Source of the DNA: Planctomycetota bacterium
Lineage (GTDB): Bacteria; Planctomycetota; Planctomycetia; Gemmatales; Gemmataceae
Direction of reading: 5' to 3'
DNA: 64,000 nt
Assembly: GCA_016873225.1 (NCBI GenBank)
Contig: VGXS01000007.1
Span: 61,496 to 125,495 of the forward strand
Part shown: piece after piece, positions 49,398-58,432 of the stretch
Numbering within the stretch: the first letter of the stretch is position 1
How the letters are laid out: each line of letters opens with the position of its first letter
Translations under genes and position numbers: made by a program
The notes under the pieces: generated by a model
What the model was told of the DNA's origin: nothing
The model's input: the letters and a program-made list of their open reading frames with translations, nothing else
Database searches by the model: none

Positions 49398-50101
49398 TCC
49401 CGGGCCTCCACCGGGGAATCGAACGCGCCGGATTCACCCAGTTCCACGAGCCATCCCTCGGCCTGTTCCCGGGCGATGGACTCGGCTCCGGCGCCGTCGC
49501 CGCGGCTGATCGCATCGAACAGCGCGGCATGGGCCTTCACCGTGTTGATCCGGACGGCCAGTGTTTTTCTCTCCCACGCCTGGTGGAACAGGCGCATGAC
49601 GACGCGCAACTGCGAGGCGAGGTTTTCCCAAGAGGCGGAGAGCCTGCTGTTGCCCGCGGCCGCCATGATCAACCTGTGGTATTCGAAGTCGAGTCCGGTG
49701 ATGTCGGACAATGTCCTGGCCCGCTTGAGATTGGTGAGGTTGCGCGCGATCTCCCCCAGGGCGGTGGCATCGCCCCGGTTTGCCGCGAGTCGAGCCGCCA
49801 TGGGTTCGAGCACCAGGCGCATCACACCCAGTTCACGGACATCCTCCAGCGTGAAGGTCCGCACCCGCGCCGTGCCGCGGCGGTCGAAGGTGACGAGTCC
49901 CTCGCGCTCGAGGATGACGAGCGCTTCCCGGACGGGCACCCGGCTCACCCCCAGGAGTTCGCCAATTCTGGCTTCGGGAAGGGAATCACCGGCGCGGATG
50001 CCGCCACCGATGATTTCGGAGCGGAGATACTTGGCGGCGGAAGCCGAAACCGTGGTCTTGACCAAGGGCGCGGGCCTGACGGCGATCATGTCGTGATCCA
50101 T
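49394..50101 (-). CDS. GntR-family transcriptional regulator, FCD (FadR-like) subfamily
   Basis: MDHDMIAVRPAPLVKTTVSASAAKYLRSEIIGGGIRAGDSLPEARIGELLGVSRVPVREALVILEREGLVTFDRRGTARV plus helical FCD C-terminus. Confidence 0.93.
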   Translation of the reverse strand: MDHDMIAVRPAPLVKTTVSASAAKYLRSEIIGGGIRAGDSLPEARIGELLGVSRVPVREALVILEREGLVTFDRRGTARVRTFTLEDVRELGVMRLVLEPMAARLAANRGDATALGEIARNLTNLKRARTLSDITGLDFEYHRLIMAAAGNSRLSASWENLASQLRVVMRLFHQAWERKTLAVRINTVKAHAALFDAISRGDGAGAESIAREQAEGWLVELGESGAFDSPVEARE

Positions 50102-50140
50102 GGAATTACGGGCGGGCGGGAATGCAAGCATCCCACGGTA

Positions 50141-50154
50141 GACGGTATACTGTC
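50141..50154. promoter_or_regulatory. Candidate GntR operator palindrome
   Basis: GACGGTATACTGTC (reverse complement GACAGTATACCGTC), centred on GTATAC, 40 bp upstream of the GntR start. Confidence 0.55.
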
Positions 50155-50178
50155 AAGGTTGCCGGGGCGTGGGCACGC

Positions 50179-51639
50179 TCAGGCCAATCCCTTGATCGGT
50201 TCGCCATGGTAGACATGGTGGGGGCGGTCGAGGGGGTCGCGCCAGGCCACTGTTTTCGGCAGGCCGAGCGAGTGGTAGATGGTCGCGGCCATGTTTTCGG
50301 GAGTTTGCGGATCAACCGATGGGTAAGCGCCGTGCCTGTCGCTTGATCCGATCACGGTTCCGCCACGGGTGCCTCCACCCGCGAAGAAAACCGTCTGCAC
50401 GGCGCCCCAATGGTCGCGGCCGGGCAGTTTCGACTTCAGGCTGGACTCGGTGAACACCCGGGGCGTGCGGCCGAATTCACCCGCCATCACCACCAGCACA
50501 TCGTCGAGCATGCCCCGCTCGTGCAGGTCGTCCAGCAGGGCCGACAAGGCCCTGTCGGTGGGTGGAAACAGAAATTCCCTGAGGTTGCGGAACGCGGCCT
50601 CATGCGTGTCCCATGTCTCGTCGTTTCCGAGGTTCACCTGAACCATGCGCACCCCCGATTCGACCAGTTGCCTGGCCATGAGGAGCGACCATCCGAATGA
50701 GTTGCGGCCGTAACGGTCCTGGTCGGCCGCTGGCGCGCCATGAACATCGAGGGCCTTGTGAACCCGGCCGTCTAGGAGCATGCTCACGGCCGATTGCCGG
50801 TGCCGGTCGAGCGCGCCCGTGGAAGCGCCGTCGTCGAGGCCGCGGGACTGGCGGTCGATCGCTTGCAGCAGCCTGGAACGGCTGCCAACCCGCTCGGGAA
50901 TCATGTCGTGCGACAGTTCCAACCGCGGCGCCTCGAACCGGTAGTTGGAGGGGATGGTTTTCCCATCGGCGCGCTGGAAGCCGTACTCCGGAAACGCTCC
51001 GTGAACATAGCTGGCGTCCCGGTAATGGCTCGCCTCGATGAACCAAGGGTCATGCCGGGGGCCCATCTGGGCGGCGAACTGGCCGGGAATGGTCCGTCCG
51101 GTGACATGAACGAGCTTTTCGGGAAGCACGGCGGCGGGGGGCAGGTTGTTCCTCGGAGGAAAAAGACCTGTCACGACCGAAGCCATGCACGGGAAGTCGG
51201 TGGGCTTGGGCTTGTTGTTGTCGAAGCCTGCGGGCTTTTCCGTGCGTCCGGTGAGCATGACATGGTGCCCGAGCGAGTGCTCGTTGTACGGATGCGTCAG
51301 CGATCTCACGAGGGCCCAGCGGTGGCTTCGGGCCGCCAGCATCGGCAAGTGCTCGCATATCTGCAGGCCGGGGGTGCGCGTGGCGATCGGCTTAAACTCG
51401 CCCCGGATGTTCTCGGGCGCCGCGGGTTTCGGGTCGAAGCTGTCGTGCTGGCCGAGTCCGCCCGAGAGGAAAATGTAAATCACGGCCCGTTTTTTGGCGG
51501 AGGCCGCGATTCCCGTTTCGGGGGCCATGGCGCGGAGGCCCGCCAAGTGGTTGGTTCCCAGTCCCAGAATGCCGACAGCGCCCGCCTGAACGGCGACTCG
51601 CCGGGCGATTCCAGGATGGCGGAGCACCAGGTGATTCAT
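50179..51639 (-). CDS. DUF1501 domain-containing protein without an adjacent PSD1 partner
   Basis: KRAVIYIFLSGGLGQHDSFDPKPAAPENIRGEF; VMAGEFGRTPRVFTESSLKSKLPGRDHWGAVQTVFFAGGGTRGG. Confidence 0.9.
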   Translation of the reverse strand: MNHLVLRHPGIARRVAVQAGAVGILGLGTNHLAGLRAMAPETGIAASAKKRAVIYIFLSGGLGQHDSFDPKPAAPENIRGEFKPIATRTPGLQICEHLPMLAARSHRWALVRSLTHPYNEHSLGHHVMLTGRTEKPAGFDNNKPKPTDFPCMASVVTGLFPPRNNLPPAAVLPEKLVHVTGRTIPGQFAAQMGPRHDPWFIEASHYRDASYVHGAFPEYGFQRADGKTIPSNYRFEAPRLELSHDMIPERVGSRSRLLQAIDRQSRGLDDGASTGALDRHRQSAVSMLLDGRVHKALDVHGAPAADQDRYGRNSFGWSLLMARQLVESGVRMVQVNLGNDETWDTHEAAFRNLREFLFPPTDRALSALLDDLHERGMLDDVLVVMAGEFGRTPRVFTESSLKSKLPGRDHWGAVQTVFFAGGGTRGGTVIGSSDRHGAYPSVDPQTPENMAATIYHSLGLPKTVAWRDPLDRPHHVYHGEPIKGLA

Positions 51640-51685
51640 GCGACTCCCCGTCAGTAGGAGGCGGTTGGCGGGAATGAAATGTCCC

Positions 51686-54376
51686 TTATTTCCCTGGTTT
51701 GGTCAAGCTGAGGGCAGCGATGTCGTTCGCGCCGAGGGCGCGCTTGTAGATTCTGACATCCGCCAACTCGCCATCAAACGGCCCGTTGGCGCCCGCGCCA
51801 AGTCGCAGAGGCGCCGCCGAATCAAGGATCCAGCCCGCGGAATCAAAGGCCGGGGTTTGGGCCGCTAGTTCCCCATCCACATGCAACTCCAACCGGGTCG
51901 CCTTCTTCACCGCCGCCACATGGTGCCAGCCTGGAGCGAGTTCGTGGCCCCGGGCGGCCTGCCTTCCGGCGCTGAACGAAAACACTTTCCCCGATGGCAG
52001 GGTGCTGGCGAACAACTGCCCGTCGTGTTCCGCCATGGCCCAAACCCGGCGGTACTTCACATCGGGGGTGAAATCGAGGCGGGCCAGTTTTTTCCAGGTG
52101 GTTCCCCCCTCGTACTGGTGCGTCTCGCCCATGGGCAGGGTTCCGGCAATGAGCCTGCCGTTGTGCACCGACATTCCCATCACCTCCAACTCCTCGCCAA
52201 GCCGGCCGGCATCCTCCCACTTGCCCGAGCCTTCGAGGCGATACACCCTCCCGCTTGGCCAGGTTCCGACATGCAATTGGCCCAAGTGTCGCGCAAACGA
52301 GTAGGTTTGGGTGTTTTCGCCCAGCCTGCCGAGGTCGGTCCAGCCGGTTTCATCGAAGCGGTAGACATGGCCGCCGTCGTAACTGCCGGCGTGAATCCGC
52401 CCTTCATGCACCGCGAGGGGAACAACCCTCTTGGGAACCTTCAACCCTGTCTTGGCATCGATTCCGGATGGGACAGGCAATGAAGTCCATCGGTCGCCCC
52501 CTTCATGGCGAAAAAAACCGGCGGGCTTGTAGAGCGACGAGGCGTGGAGCCTGCCGCGGAATTCGAGCATTCCGCCCACGGCCTCGGCGCCCGGCAATGT
52601 CCCGCAATCGACCCACCTGGTTCCGCCCTCATACCTGAAAATCCGCCCGCCCGGGTTGGTGTTTTCCGATTCCGGGAGGCTGGAACCGGCGAGACGATAC
52701 TTTCCGGTTCCCACATGGAGCTTTCCGGCGAACACGGCCATCGAGGTGACGGAATTCGCCTTGTCGGGGGCGCCGCAGTCGATCCACGCCTGGCCGCCGG
52801 CGTGGCGGTAGACGCGGCCGGATTCACCCTTGCCCGGTTCGCAGGTTCCGGCGTAAAGGTCGCCTTCATGAACCGCCATGGAGAACGCCAGCAGGGCCTT
52901 GCCGGGCCGTCCGCGATCCATCCATCGGGAAGTCCGTCCGTCGTCGATGCCGAACTGGAGATGCCTGAAATTCGGCTGGCTGGACGCCAATCCCGCGTTC
53001 GACTTGAGCGTCAGGTGGAATCCCCGGCGCGCCTTGGGGTCATATTGGCTGATCAGGTCGCCCGCTGGATGGTCGCCGCTTTCTCCAGCCCGCGCCCACA
53101 TCGAAAGCGAGAAGTCGCCATGGCCCAACGCCGGGGATTCGGCCGCGGGGATGTCGCGTGGTTTCGCCACGGCCGGCCATTTCGCGACGAGGCCTTTTTC
53201 CAGCTCGGCGGGTGCTCCGCGCGGCTTGAGGTGCCTTTCAAGGAAGGCGTAGGCCGCCTGCCTTTCGGCCGCGGGGAAGGAGTGGCCGGCATCGGGGTGG
53301 CGGACCACAAGCCCGTCTCCCGCGCCGAACACCTTTTGGTAAACCGGGAGCGCCGCGTTGAAGCAGTCCTTCACGCCGGAAACCTCGAAATCGGGGGCGT
53401 CATGGAGCGGTGCGTTGGCGAACACCGGGCGCGGGGCGATGGCCGCCAGCACTTCGGTGAAGTCGAACGGGATTTTCGCGGGATCATCCCCATGCGCCGA
53501 CCTGATGCGCGGCATGTAATACCGGCTGCTCCAGGCCCTCACATCACCCTTGTTGTGCTTGGCGAACACATTGAATCCGCAACTGGAGACCACCGCCTTG
53601 ACTCGCGGATCGAACACCGCGAGGAACAACGCATTGTGGCCACCCAGCGAATGCCCGATCACCCCGATCGCCTCAGGGTCGACTTCCGGGAGCGACCTCA
53701 GCAGGTCGACGCCCCGGCGGTGATTGACGATGCCTTTCATCGTCGCGCTCTCGTAGCCCAGCGCGTAAGGGTCGGTTTTGTATTCGGCGGCATGAAGGAT
53801 CGGATAATCAAGGGCGAGACAGACATGCCCCCGGCAGGCAAGCTCATGGGCGTAGGCCATTCCGGCGGCGGAGGTGAGTCCCGCGGGCGTGTTCTTCCCC
53901 GGGGCGGAACTTCCCGGCAGGCAAACGATGCCCGGAAGGCGTTCCTTGCCGCCGGCGCCATGCGGCACCAGCAGCCAGCCGGGAATGCGGTCGCCTTTCT
54001 CCGCCACGAATGTCACATGGCGCCTTGAGTAATGTTCCAGCTCATCGGTGGCGTCGACCTTGGTGTCGAGCGGCAGGTCGGTCGCGGGCGGAAGCCGGCC
54101 CATGACCTGCTCCATGCTCGCGCGGATGTGGGAGGCGCGCGTCTGCCAATCGGCCGGGTTCATGACCGGCTTGCGGGACCCGTCCGATGCCTTGAACCAA
54201 AGGAGATCCTTGCGGTCCTCGTACCATGGCGGGTCGGGAAGAAGCGGCATCCGGCTTGAAGTGCGGGCAACCGGGAGGACCCCGCGCGCGGGAAGCGGAT
54301 CATCCGCGCCTTCGGCCCGTGACGGCGCGGCCAAGGCCGCCAAAAAAAGCAAACAGGTTTTCAATCGGTTTTTCAT
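51686..54376 (-). CDS. Secreted multidomain protein: alpha/beta hydrolase (acetyl xylan esterase/dienelactone hydrolase-like) + LamG interrupted by a beta-propeller-like repeat region
   Basis: IGVIGHSLGGHNALFLAVFDPRVKAVVSSCGF; LSMWARAGESGDHPAGDLISQYD; repeated MAVxxGxLxxGT...GxVYRxEG...WxDxGRLG units; PGWHHVAAVKKATRLELHVDGELAAQTP...FDGELADVRIYKRALGANDI. Confidence 0.82.
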   Translation of the reverse strand: MKNRLKTCLLFLAALAAPSRAEGADDPLPARGVLPVARTSSRMPLLPDPPWYEDRKDLLWFKASDGSRKPVMNPADWQTRASHIRASMEQVMGRLPPATDLPLDTKVDATDELEHYSRRHVTFVAEKGDRIPGWLLVPHGAGGKERLPGIVCLPGSSAPGKNTPAGLTSAAGMAYAHELACRGHVCLALDYPILHAAEYKTDPYALGYESATMKGIVNHRRGVDLLRSLPEVDPEAIGVIGHSLGGHNALFLAVFDPRVKAVVSSCGFNVFAKHNKGDVRAWSSRYYMPRIRSAHGDDPAKIPFDFTEVLAAIAPRPVFANAPLHDAPDFEVSGVKDCFNAALPVYQKVFGAGDGLVVRHPDAGHSFPAAERQAAYAFLERHLKPRGAPAELEKGLVAKWPAVAKPRDIPAAESPALGHGDFSLSMWARAGESGDHPAGDLISQYDPKARRGFHLTLKSNAGLASSQPNFRHLQFGIDDGRTSRWMDRGRPGKALLAFSMAVHEGDLYAGTCEPGKGESGRVYRHAGGQAWIDCGAPDKANSVTSMAVFAGKLHVGTGKYRLAGSSLPESENTNPGGRIFRYEGGTRWVDCGTLPGAEAVGGMLEFRGRLHASSLYKPAGFFRHEGGDRWTSLPVPSGIDAKTGLKVPKRVVPLAVHEGRIHAGSYDGGHVYRFDETGWTDLGRLGENTQTYSFARHLGQLHVGTWPSGRVYRLEGSGKWEDAGRLGEELEVMGMSVHNGRLIAGTLPMGETHQYEGGTTWKKLARLDFTPDVKYRRVWAMAEHDGQLFASTLPSGKVFSFSAGRQAARGHELAPGWHHVAAVKKATRLELHVDGELAAQTPAFDSAGWILDSAAPLRLGAGANGPFDGELADVRIYKRALGANDIAALSLTKPGK

Positions 54377-54565
54377 GGCGCCATTCGCGGGAACTGGATC
54401 GGGGGTTAAGACAACTATCCGGCCATCATGGCCGATCTTCAATCGGTTTTCATGCTTTGGCGGGAAACATCGGCAAGCGGCGCGATCGGCCACCTTGGGA
54501 AGACTTCGCGAGCATCCAACGAGGTCGGCGTGGCAAATCCCATCACCGGAAAGCGCGAATGTTGG

Positions 54566-56026
54566 TTACTTTCGCGTGAAGCTGGCTTCAACCCTGCCGC
54601 CGATGCGCAATGTGTCGGCGCCTTCGAGTCGGACGATCGCGTTTCCGAAAGTCAGTCCGGGAGCCACCCAGCAGGCCGGACCTTGCCGGACCAGGGGGGC
54701 TGAGTTGGGCCCGATGGCCAGCTTCCAGGCCTCTCCCTCCCGCGACAGCACGGCATCGCCGTAGGCGGGGTGGCTGAAGGTTCCCTCGGCAGGCCCCGGC
54801 GGGGCCGCGACTCCGGCCACTTTCGCCAATTCCTGGCGGGTTTGCTCCAACGATTCCAACGCCTGCTTTTCCTGAAGCCGCAAGTACGGACCGTTGTAAT
54901 CGCGAAACGGATGCCCGAGGACCTCGTCGATGATCGTGTTCGTCAGGGCCAGGTTGAGCCGGGTGAGTTCCAGGTTGGCGAAGACCACGATGCCCAGTTT
55001 CCGGTCCGGCAGCAGGGTCATTTGGACGCGGAAGCCGTCAATGGCGCCGGCATGGGCCAGCAACGCGTCGCCACGGTGGTCGAAGGCCAGCCAGCCAAGG
55101 CCATAAGCCATTCGCCTCGTGAAGGGGTGGTGAATCTTCACCTCGTCGGTTAATTTCTGGGGGACTCGCGGCTTGTGCAGCTCCGCCATTGCCGCCGCCG
55201 AAACCAGCCGAGAGCCCGAGGAAAGGCCATCTCCCATGTGGAAACGCAGCCAGCGGCATAGGTCGGCGGCATTGGCGTGGGCCGAAGCCGTCGGGTCGGG
55301 GCCGTTCCAGGGGTAGGGTTCCACCGGCCGGGGAATGAATTCCGCGTCGAGTTGGTAACCCATGGGAATCCTGGCCGGGGGAACTTCCGATGGATCCATC
55401 CATGTCGATTCGAGGGACAGCGGCTTGAGGATTCCTTCCCTCGCTTGGACGGGCCAGGGAGCTTTTCCCGCCGCCTCAACCGCCAGCCCGACGGTGGTGT
55501 AGACAGTGGTCTGGTAGCGGAATCGTTGCCCGGGGGGCGCCTCGGGAGCCAGGCCGGCGAGGCGCTCAACCCGCGCCCGCATCGACTCCTTGCGGCGGTA
55601 CCAGAGCAGGTCGTGGGAATCGTAACCCGAACTGTGGCTGGCGGCATCGCCGAGCGTGATGGGGCGGTAGCCCGAGTTTCCGCCCACGCGAAACCAAGGC
55701 AAATGGCGCGTCAGCGGGTCATCCCACGAGAGCAATCCCCGGTCCGCCAGCCGGGCGGCCAGGAGTGTGGTGAACGCCTTGGTGCAAGAAGCCAGCGGGA
55801 AAACGGCACCGGGATCCATTCGGCGACGCGCGGCGGCATCCGCCATGCCATGCGCCTTGAGGTACCGGATTTTTTCGCCATCGGTGATCGCCACCACGGT
55901 GCCGGGCACCCGCCAAAACGCGCGGGCCCGTTCCACGGCCCGGTCGACCTGATCCTCCCAATCGTCCGGCCAAGGCACCGGATCGGCCCCGCACGCCAGC
56001 CACACGGTCAACGCGATCCACGGCAT
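54566..56026 (-). CDS. Serine hydrolase, class C beta-lactamase family
   Basis: VFPLASCTKAFTTLLAARLADRGLLSWDDPLTRHLPWF (SxxK); YGLGWLAFDHRGDALLAHAGAIDGFR. Confidence 0.9.
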   Translation of the reverse strand: MPWIALTVWLACGADPVPWPDDWEDQVDRAVERARAFWRVPGTVVAITDGEKIRYLKAHGMADAAARRRMDPGAVFPLASCTKAFTTLLAARLADRGLLSWDDPLTRHLPWFRVGGNSGYRPITLGDAASHSSGYDSHDLLWYRRKESMRARVERLAGLAPEAPPGQRFRYQTTVYTTVGLAVEAAGKAPWPVQAREGILKPLSLESTWMDPSEVPPARIPMGYQLDAEFIPRPVEPYPWNGPDPTASAHANAADLCRWLRFHMGDGLSSGSRLVSAAAMAELHKPRVPQKLTDEVKIHHPFTRRMAYGLGWLAFDHRGDALLAHAGAIDGFRVQMTLLPDRKLGIVVFANLELTRLNLALTNTIIDEVLGHPFRDYNGPYLRLQEKQALESLEQTRQELAKVAGVAAPPGPAEGTFSHPAYGDAVLSREGEAWKLAIGPNSAPLVRQGPACWVAPGLTFGNAIVRLEGADTLRIGGRVEASFTRK

Positions 56027-56069
56027 GGCGGTTCCTCCGCTACCATCAATCTTGTGGGGGAGGATAACG

Positions 56070-57050
56070 ATGCTCAAGCCCGAAACCATCGCCAAAATCG
56101 CGTTGGGCCTTTTGGCTTTTGGCGGCCTTCTGGCTGTATTGGGGCTTTTTTCCGCGTTGTGGATCATTCCCCTGGCGGTTGGGGGCACCTTCACGGCCAC
56201 CAGCTTTCAGGCCGGCAGGGTTTGCTATCCCCGCCAACCCGCCCTTTGGGCGGCCTGTGCCGCCTTGCCCCTTGGAGCCACCATCGTCTCCTTCGTCGTG
56301 ATCGAACAAGCGAGGCAAATCGGCGTCGGCATGGTCGTTCGCAAGCACGACAGCCAGTTGCGGACCGACATCTCAACGATGCTTCGCGACAATCCCGCCG
56401 ATTACCCGCCCGAGCAAGCCGAGGCCCTGAGGCTGGAAAGGCTGGGGCGGATCGAGGAAATCCTCGCCGATCCTTACCGTTCTGAAACAACGGTGGAGTC
56501 GGCGATGAAGGCCCGGGTTTTCCTCGCCGAGGAACTGCCCCGCGAGCGCGGTTTCCGATACCGCGTGAATCAGGGGCGCCTGACCCGCCAGCTTTCCGAA
56601 ATCGCCGCCGCCGCGACGGGTGAACCCTCGCCCGGACCCATCTCGTTGCCGCCCGGCGGCCTTATGGCCGCCTTGGAAGACCGGGCGGGTCTGGGCGCGC
56701 GGTTCCTGCGATTCTCGCTGGTCGACCTATGGGCCGACCGTGACTTGTCCCGGAGGGCCGGCTGCGAACTCGAGGAGGTGCGGCATCTTCTGGTTTTCCG
56801 CTGGGGCGAGCCGGTCATCGGCCTGACGCCTCCCCGTCGTTCGTATCCTTGCGAGATCGTCCTTTTGCGTGTTCCTCCCGGCGGCAAGGCCGAGGTCGCC
56901 GGGGTGCAGGCCGTGGCTTCCATGGCCACGGACGACGACCTCGACGATGGCGGATCCCAGTCCATCCACGCGGGCGGCGACCCCGCCCGATCGGAGGCCG
57001 TCAGGCGGAAGATCCGGGAAATCCTGGAGGGGCCGCCTGGAAAAAACTGA
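56070..57050 (+). CDS. Hypothetical protein with two N-terminal transmembrane helices
   Basis: RBS GGGGGAGGATAACG before ATG; MLKPETIAKIALGLLAFGGLLAVLGLFSALWIIPLAVGGTFTATSF. Confidence 0.7.
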   Translation: MLKPETIAKIALGLLAFGGLLAVLGLFSALWIIPLAVGGTFTATSFQAGRVCYPRQPALWAACAALPLGATIVSFVVIEQARQIGVGMVVRKHDSQLRTDISTMLRDNPADYPPEQAEALRLERLGRIEEILADPYRSETTVESAMKARVFLAEELPRERGFRYRVNQGRLTRQLSEIAAAATGEPSPGPISLPPGGLMAALEDRAGLGARFLRFSLVDLWADRDLSRRAGCELEEVRHLLVFRWGEPVIGLTPPRRSYPCEIVLLRVPPGGKAEVAGVQAVASMATDDDLDDGGSQSIHAGGDPARSEAVRRKIREILEGPPGKN

Positions 57051-57130
57051 ATTCCTTGAATTTGCGGGAACCTGGCCCGAATCAGTCGCGGATGGGGTGG
57101 ATGTCACCCCGGCCATGGGAGCGACTGGAA

Positions 57131-57718
57131 ATGAACCCCGACCTTACTGAAATCGCGTGCATCCTGGATCGTTCGGGATCGATGGAATCGATCCGCGAGG
57201 ACGCCATTGGCGGCTTCAACGCCTTCCTGAAAACCCAGCGGGAGCAGTCCGGCCAAGCCCGACTGACGCTGGTGCTTTTCGACAACGAGTACGAGGTGCC
57301 TGAAAACGGGGTTCCCCTGGCCCGGGTGAAGCCGCTTGACTCCACCACCTTCGTGCCACGCGGAGCGACGGCGCTTTACGACGCCATCGGCCGCACCATC
57401 AACGAGATTGGCGCCCGCCTCGCGCGCCTGCCGGAGGCCGAGCGTCCGGCCAAGGTTGTCGTGGCGATCCTCACCGACGGGCAGGAAAATTCCAGCAAGG
57501 AATTCACCCGCGAGGCCATTCGATCGATGATCGAACACCAGCGGACGGCGTACTCGTGGGAGTTCGTGTATCTGGCCGCCAACCAGGACGCCGTGATGGC
57601 GGCCAGTGATATCGCCATTCCCGCTCCCGCGGCCTTTGCGTTCCAGGCCGACAACTTGGGCATCCGCAATGCCATGCAAATGATGTCGGCCGAGGTCACC
57701 CGGCGCCGGAAGGCCTAG
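57131..57718 (+). CDS. vWA domain-containing protein
   Basis: ACILDRSGSMESIREDAIGGFNAFL (MIDAS DxSxS), ...VVVAILTDGQENSSKEF. Confidence 0.9.
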   Translation: MNPDLTEIACILDRSGSMESIREDAIGGFNAFLKTQREQSGQARLTLVLFDNEYEVPENGVPLARVKPLDSTTFVPRGATALYDAIGRTINEIGARLARLPEAERPAKVVVAILTDGQENSSKEFTREAIRSMIEHQRTAYSWEFVYLAANQDAVMAASDIAIPAPAAFAFQADNLGIRNAMQMMSAEVTRRRKA

Positions 57719-58286
57719 GCGATGGAACCGGCAGGAAAGGCAGGCGCGCGGCGAGGTCGGAGGCGGTGGCCGGAACCAACGGCCTGTAGCCGGCGAGCGC
57801 GAGCCTCGCCGAACCCAAGGCGCATTCCTTTTCGAGAAGGTACCAGCGGTTGTAGGCCTCGCGGCGGCGGTTGACCGGCGTGAGGTCGGCTGTTTCAAGG
57901 GTGTCGCGCCAGAATCGGTTGAACTGTTCCAGGTCGCGGTTCCAACGCCGGTATTCCAGCCTCGGCAAGGCGATCCACCAGGCCCGGCCGGGGGGAAAGC
58001 GCAGCGTGGCGGGCAAAAGGTTTTCGAGGGCGCCAAGCGCCTCCAGCGCGCCCGGGTTGTCGCCCGTCAGGCGGCGCCAGTCGCCCGACCGCGCCTTCAT
58101 CCAGGCCATCCGCCGGCCCAAGGGTTCCAGCCATTGCCGGCGGGACCGGTTCAGCGCGGCCAGCAGGTCGGTCCACGCTTGCTCAACCTCAAGTCCGCGG
58201 CGTACATACGATGGGGCGTCAAATTGCCCCAGCAACTGCCTGCCCGCATCCAGGCCCGCCCAGGATTCCCCGCCCGATTCCGACAA
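57696..58286 (-). CDS. Hypothetical protein
   Basis: 196-aa ORF convergent with vWA CDS, plausible composition (MSESGGESWAGLDAGRQLLGQFDAPSYVRRGLEVEQAW...). Confidence 0.5.
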   Translation of the reverse strand: MSESGGESWAGLDAGRQLLGQFDAPSYVRRGLEVEQAWTDLLAALNRSRRQWLEPLGRRMAWMKARSGDWRRLTGDNPGALEALGALENLLPATLRFPPGRAWWIALPRLEYRRWNRDLEQFNRFWRDTLETADLTPVNRRREAYNRWYLLEKECALGSARLALAGYRPLVPATASDLAARLPFLPVPSPRPSGAG

Positions 58287-58432
58287 GCCAACGACCCCTT
58301 TCCACCGGCACGACCCGAATTTCTTGCCCGGGTTCCGGCATCGTCAAGGCATGCCCTGACGCCGTCCATTCCCACTCCGAGAGCATACCGACCCATCAAG
58401 CCCCGGACCTTCCAGCGCCGATCACTAGCCTC

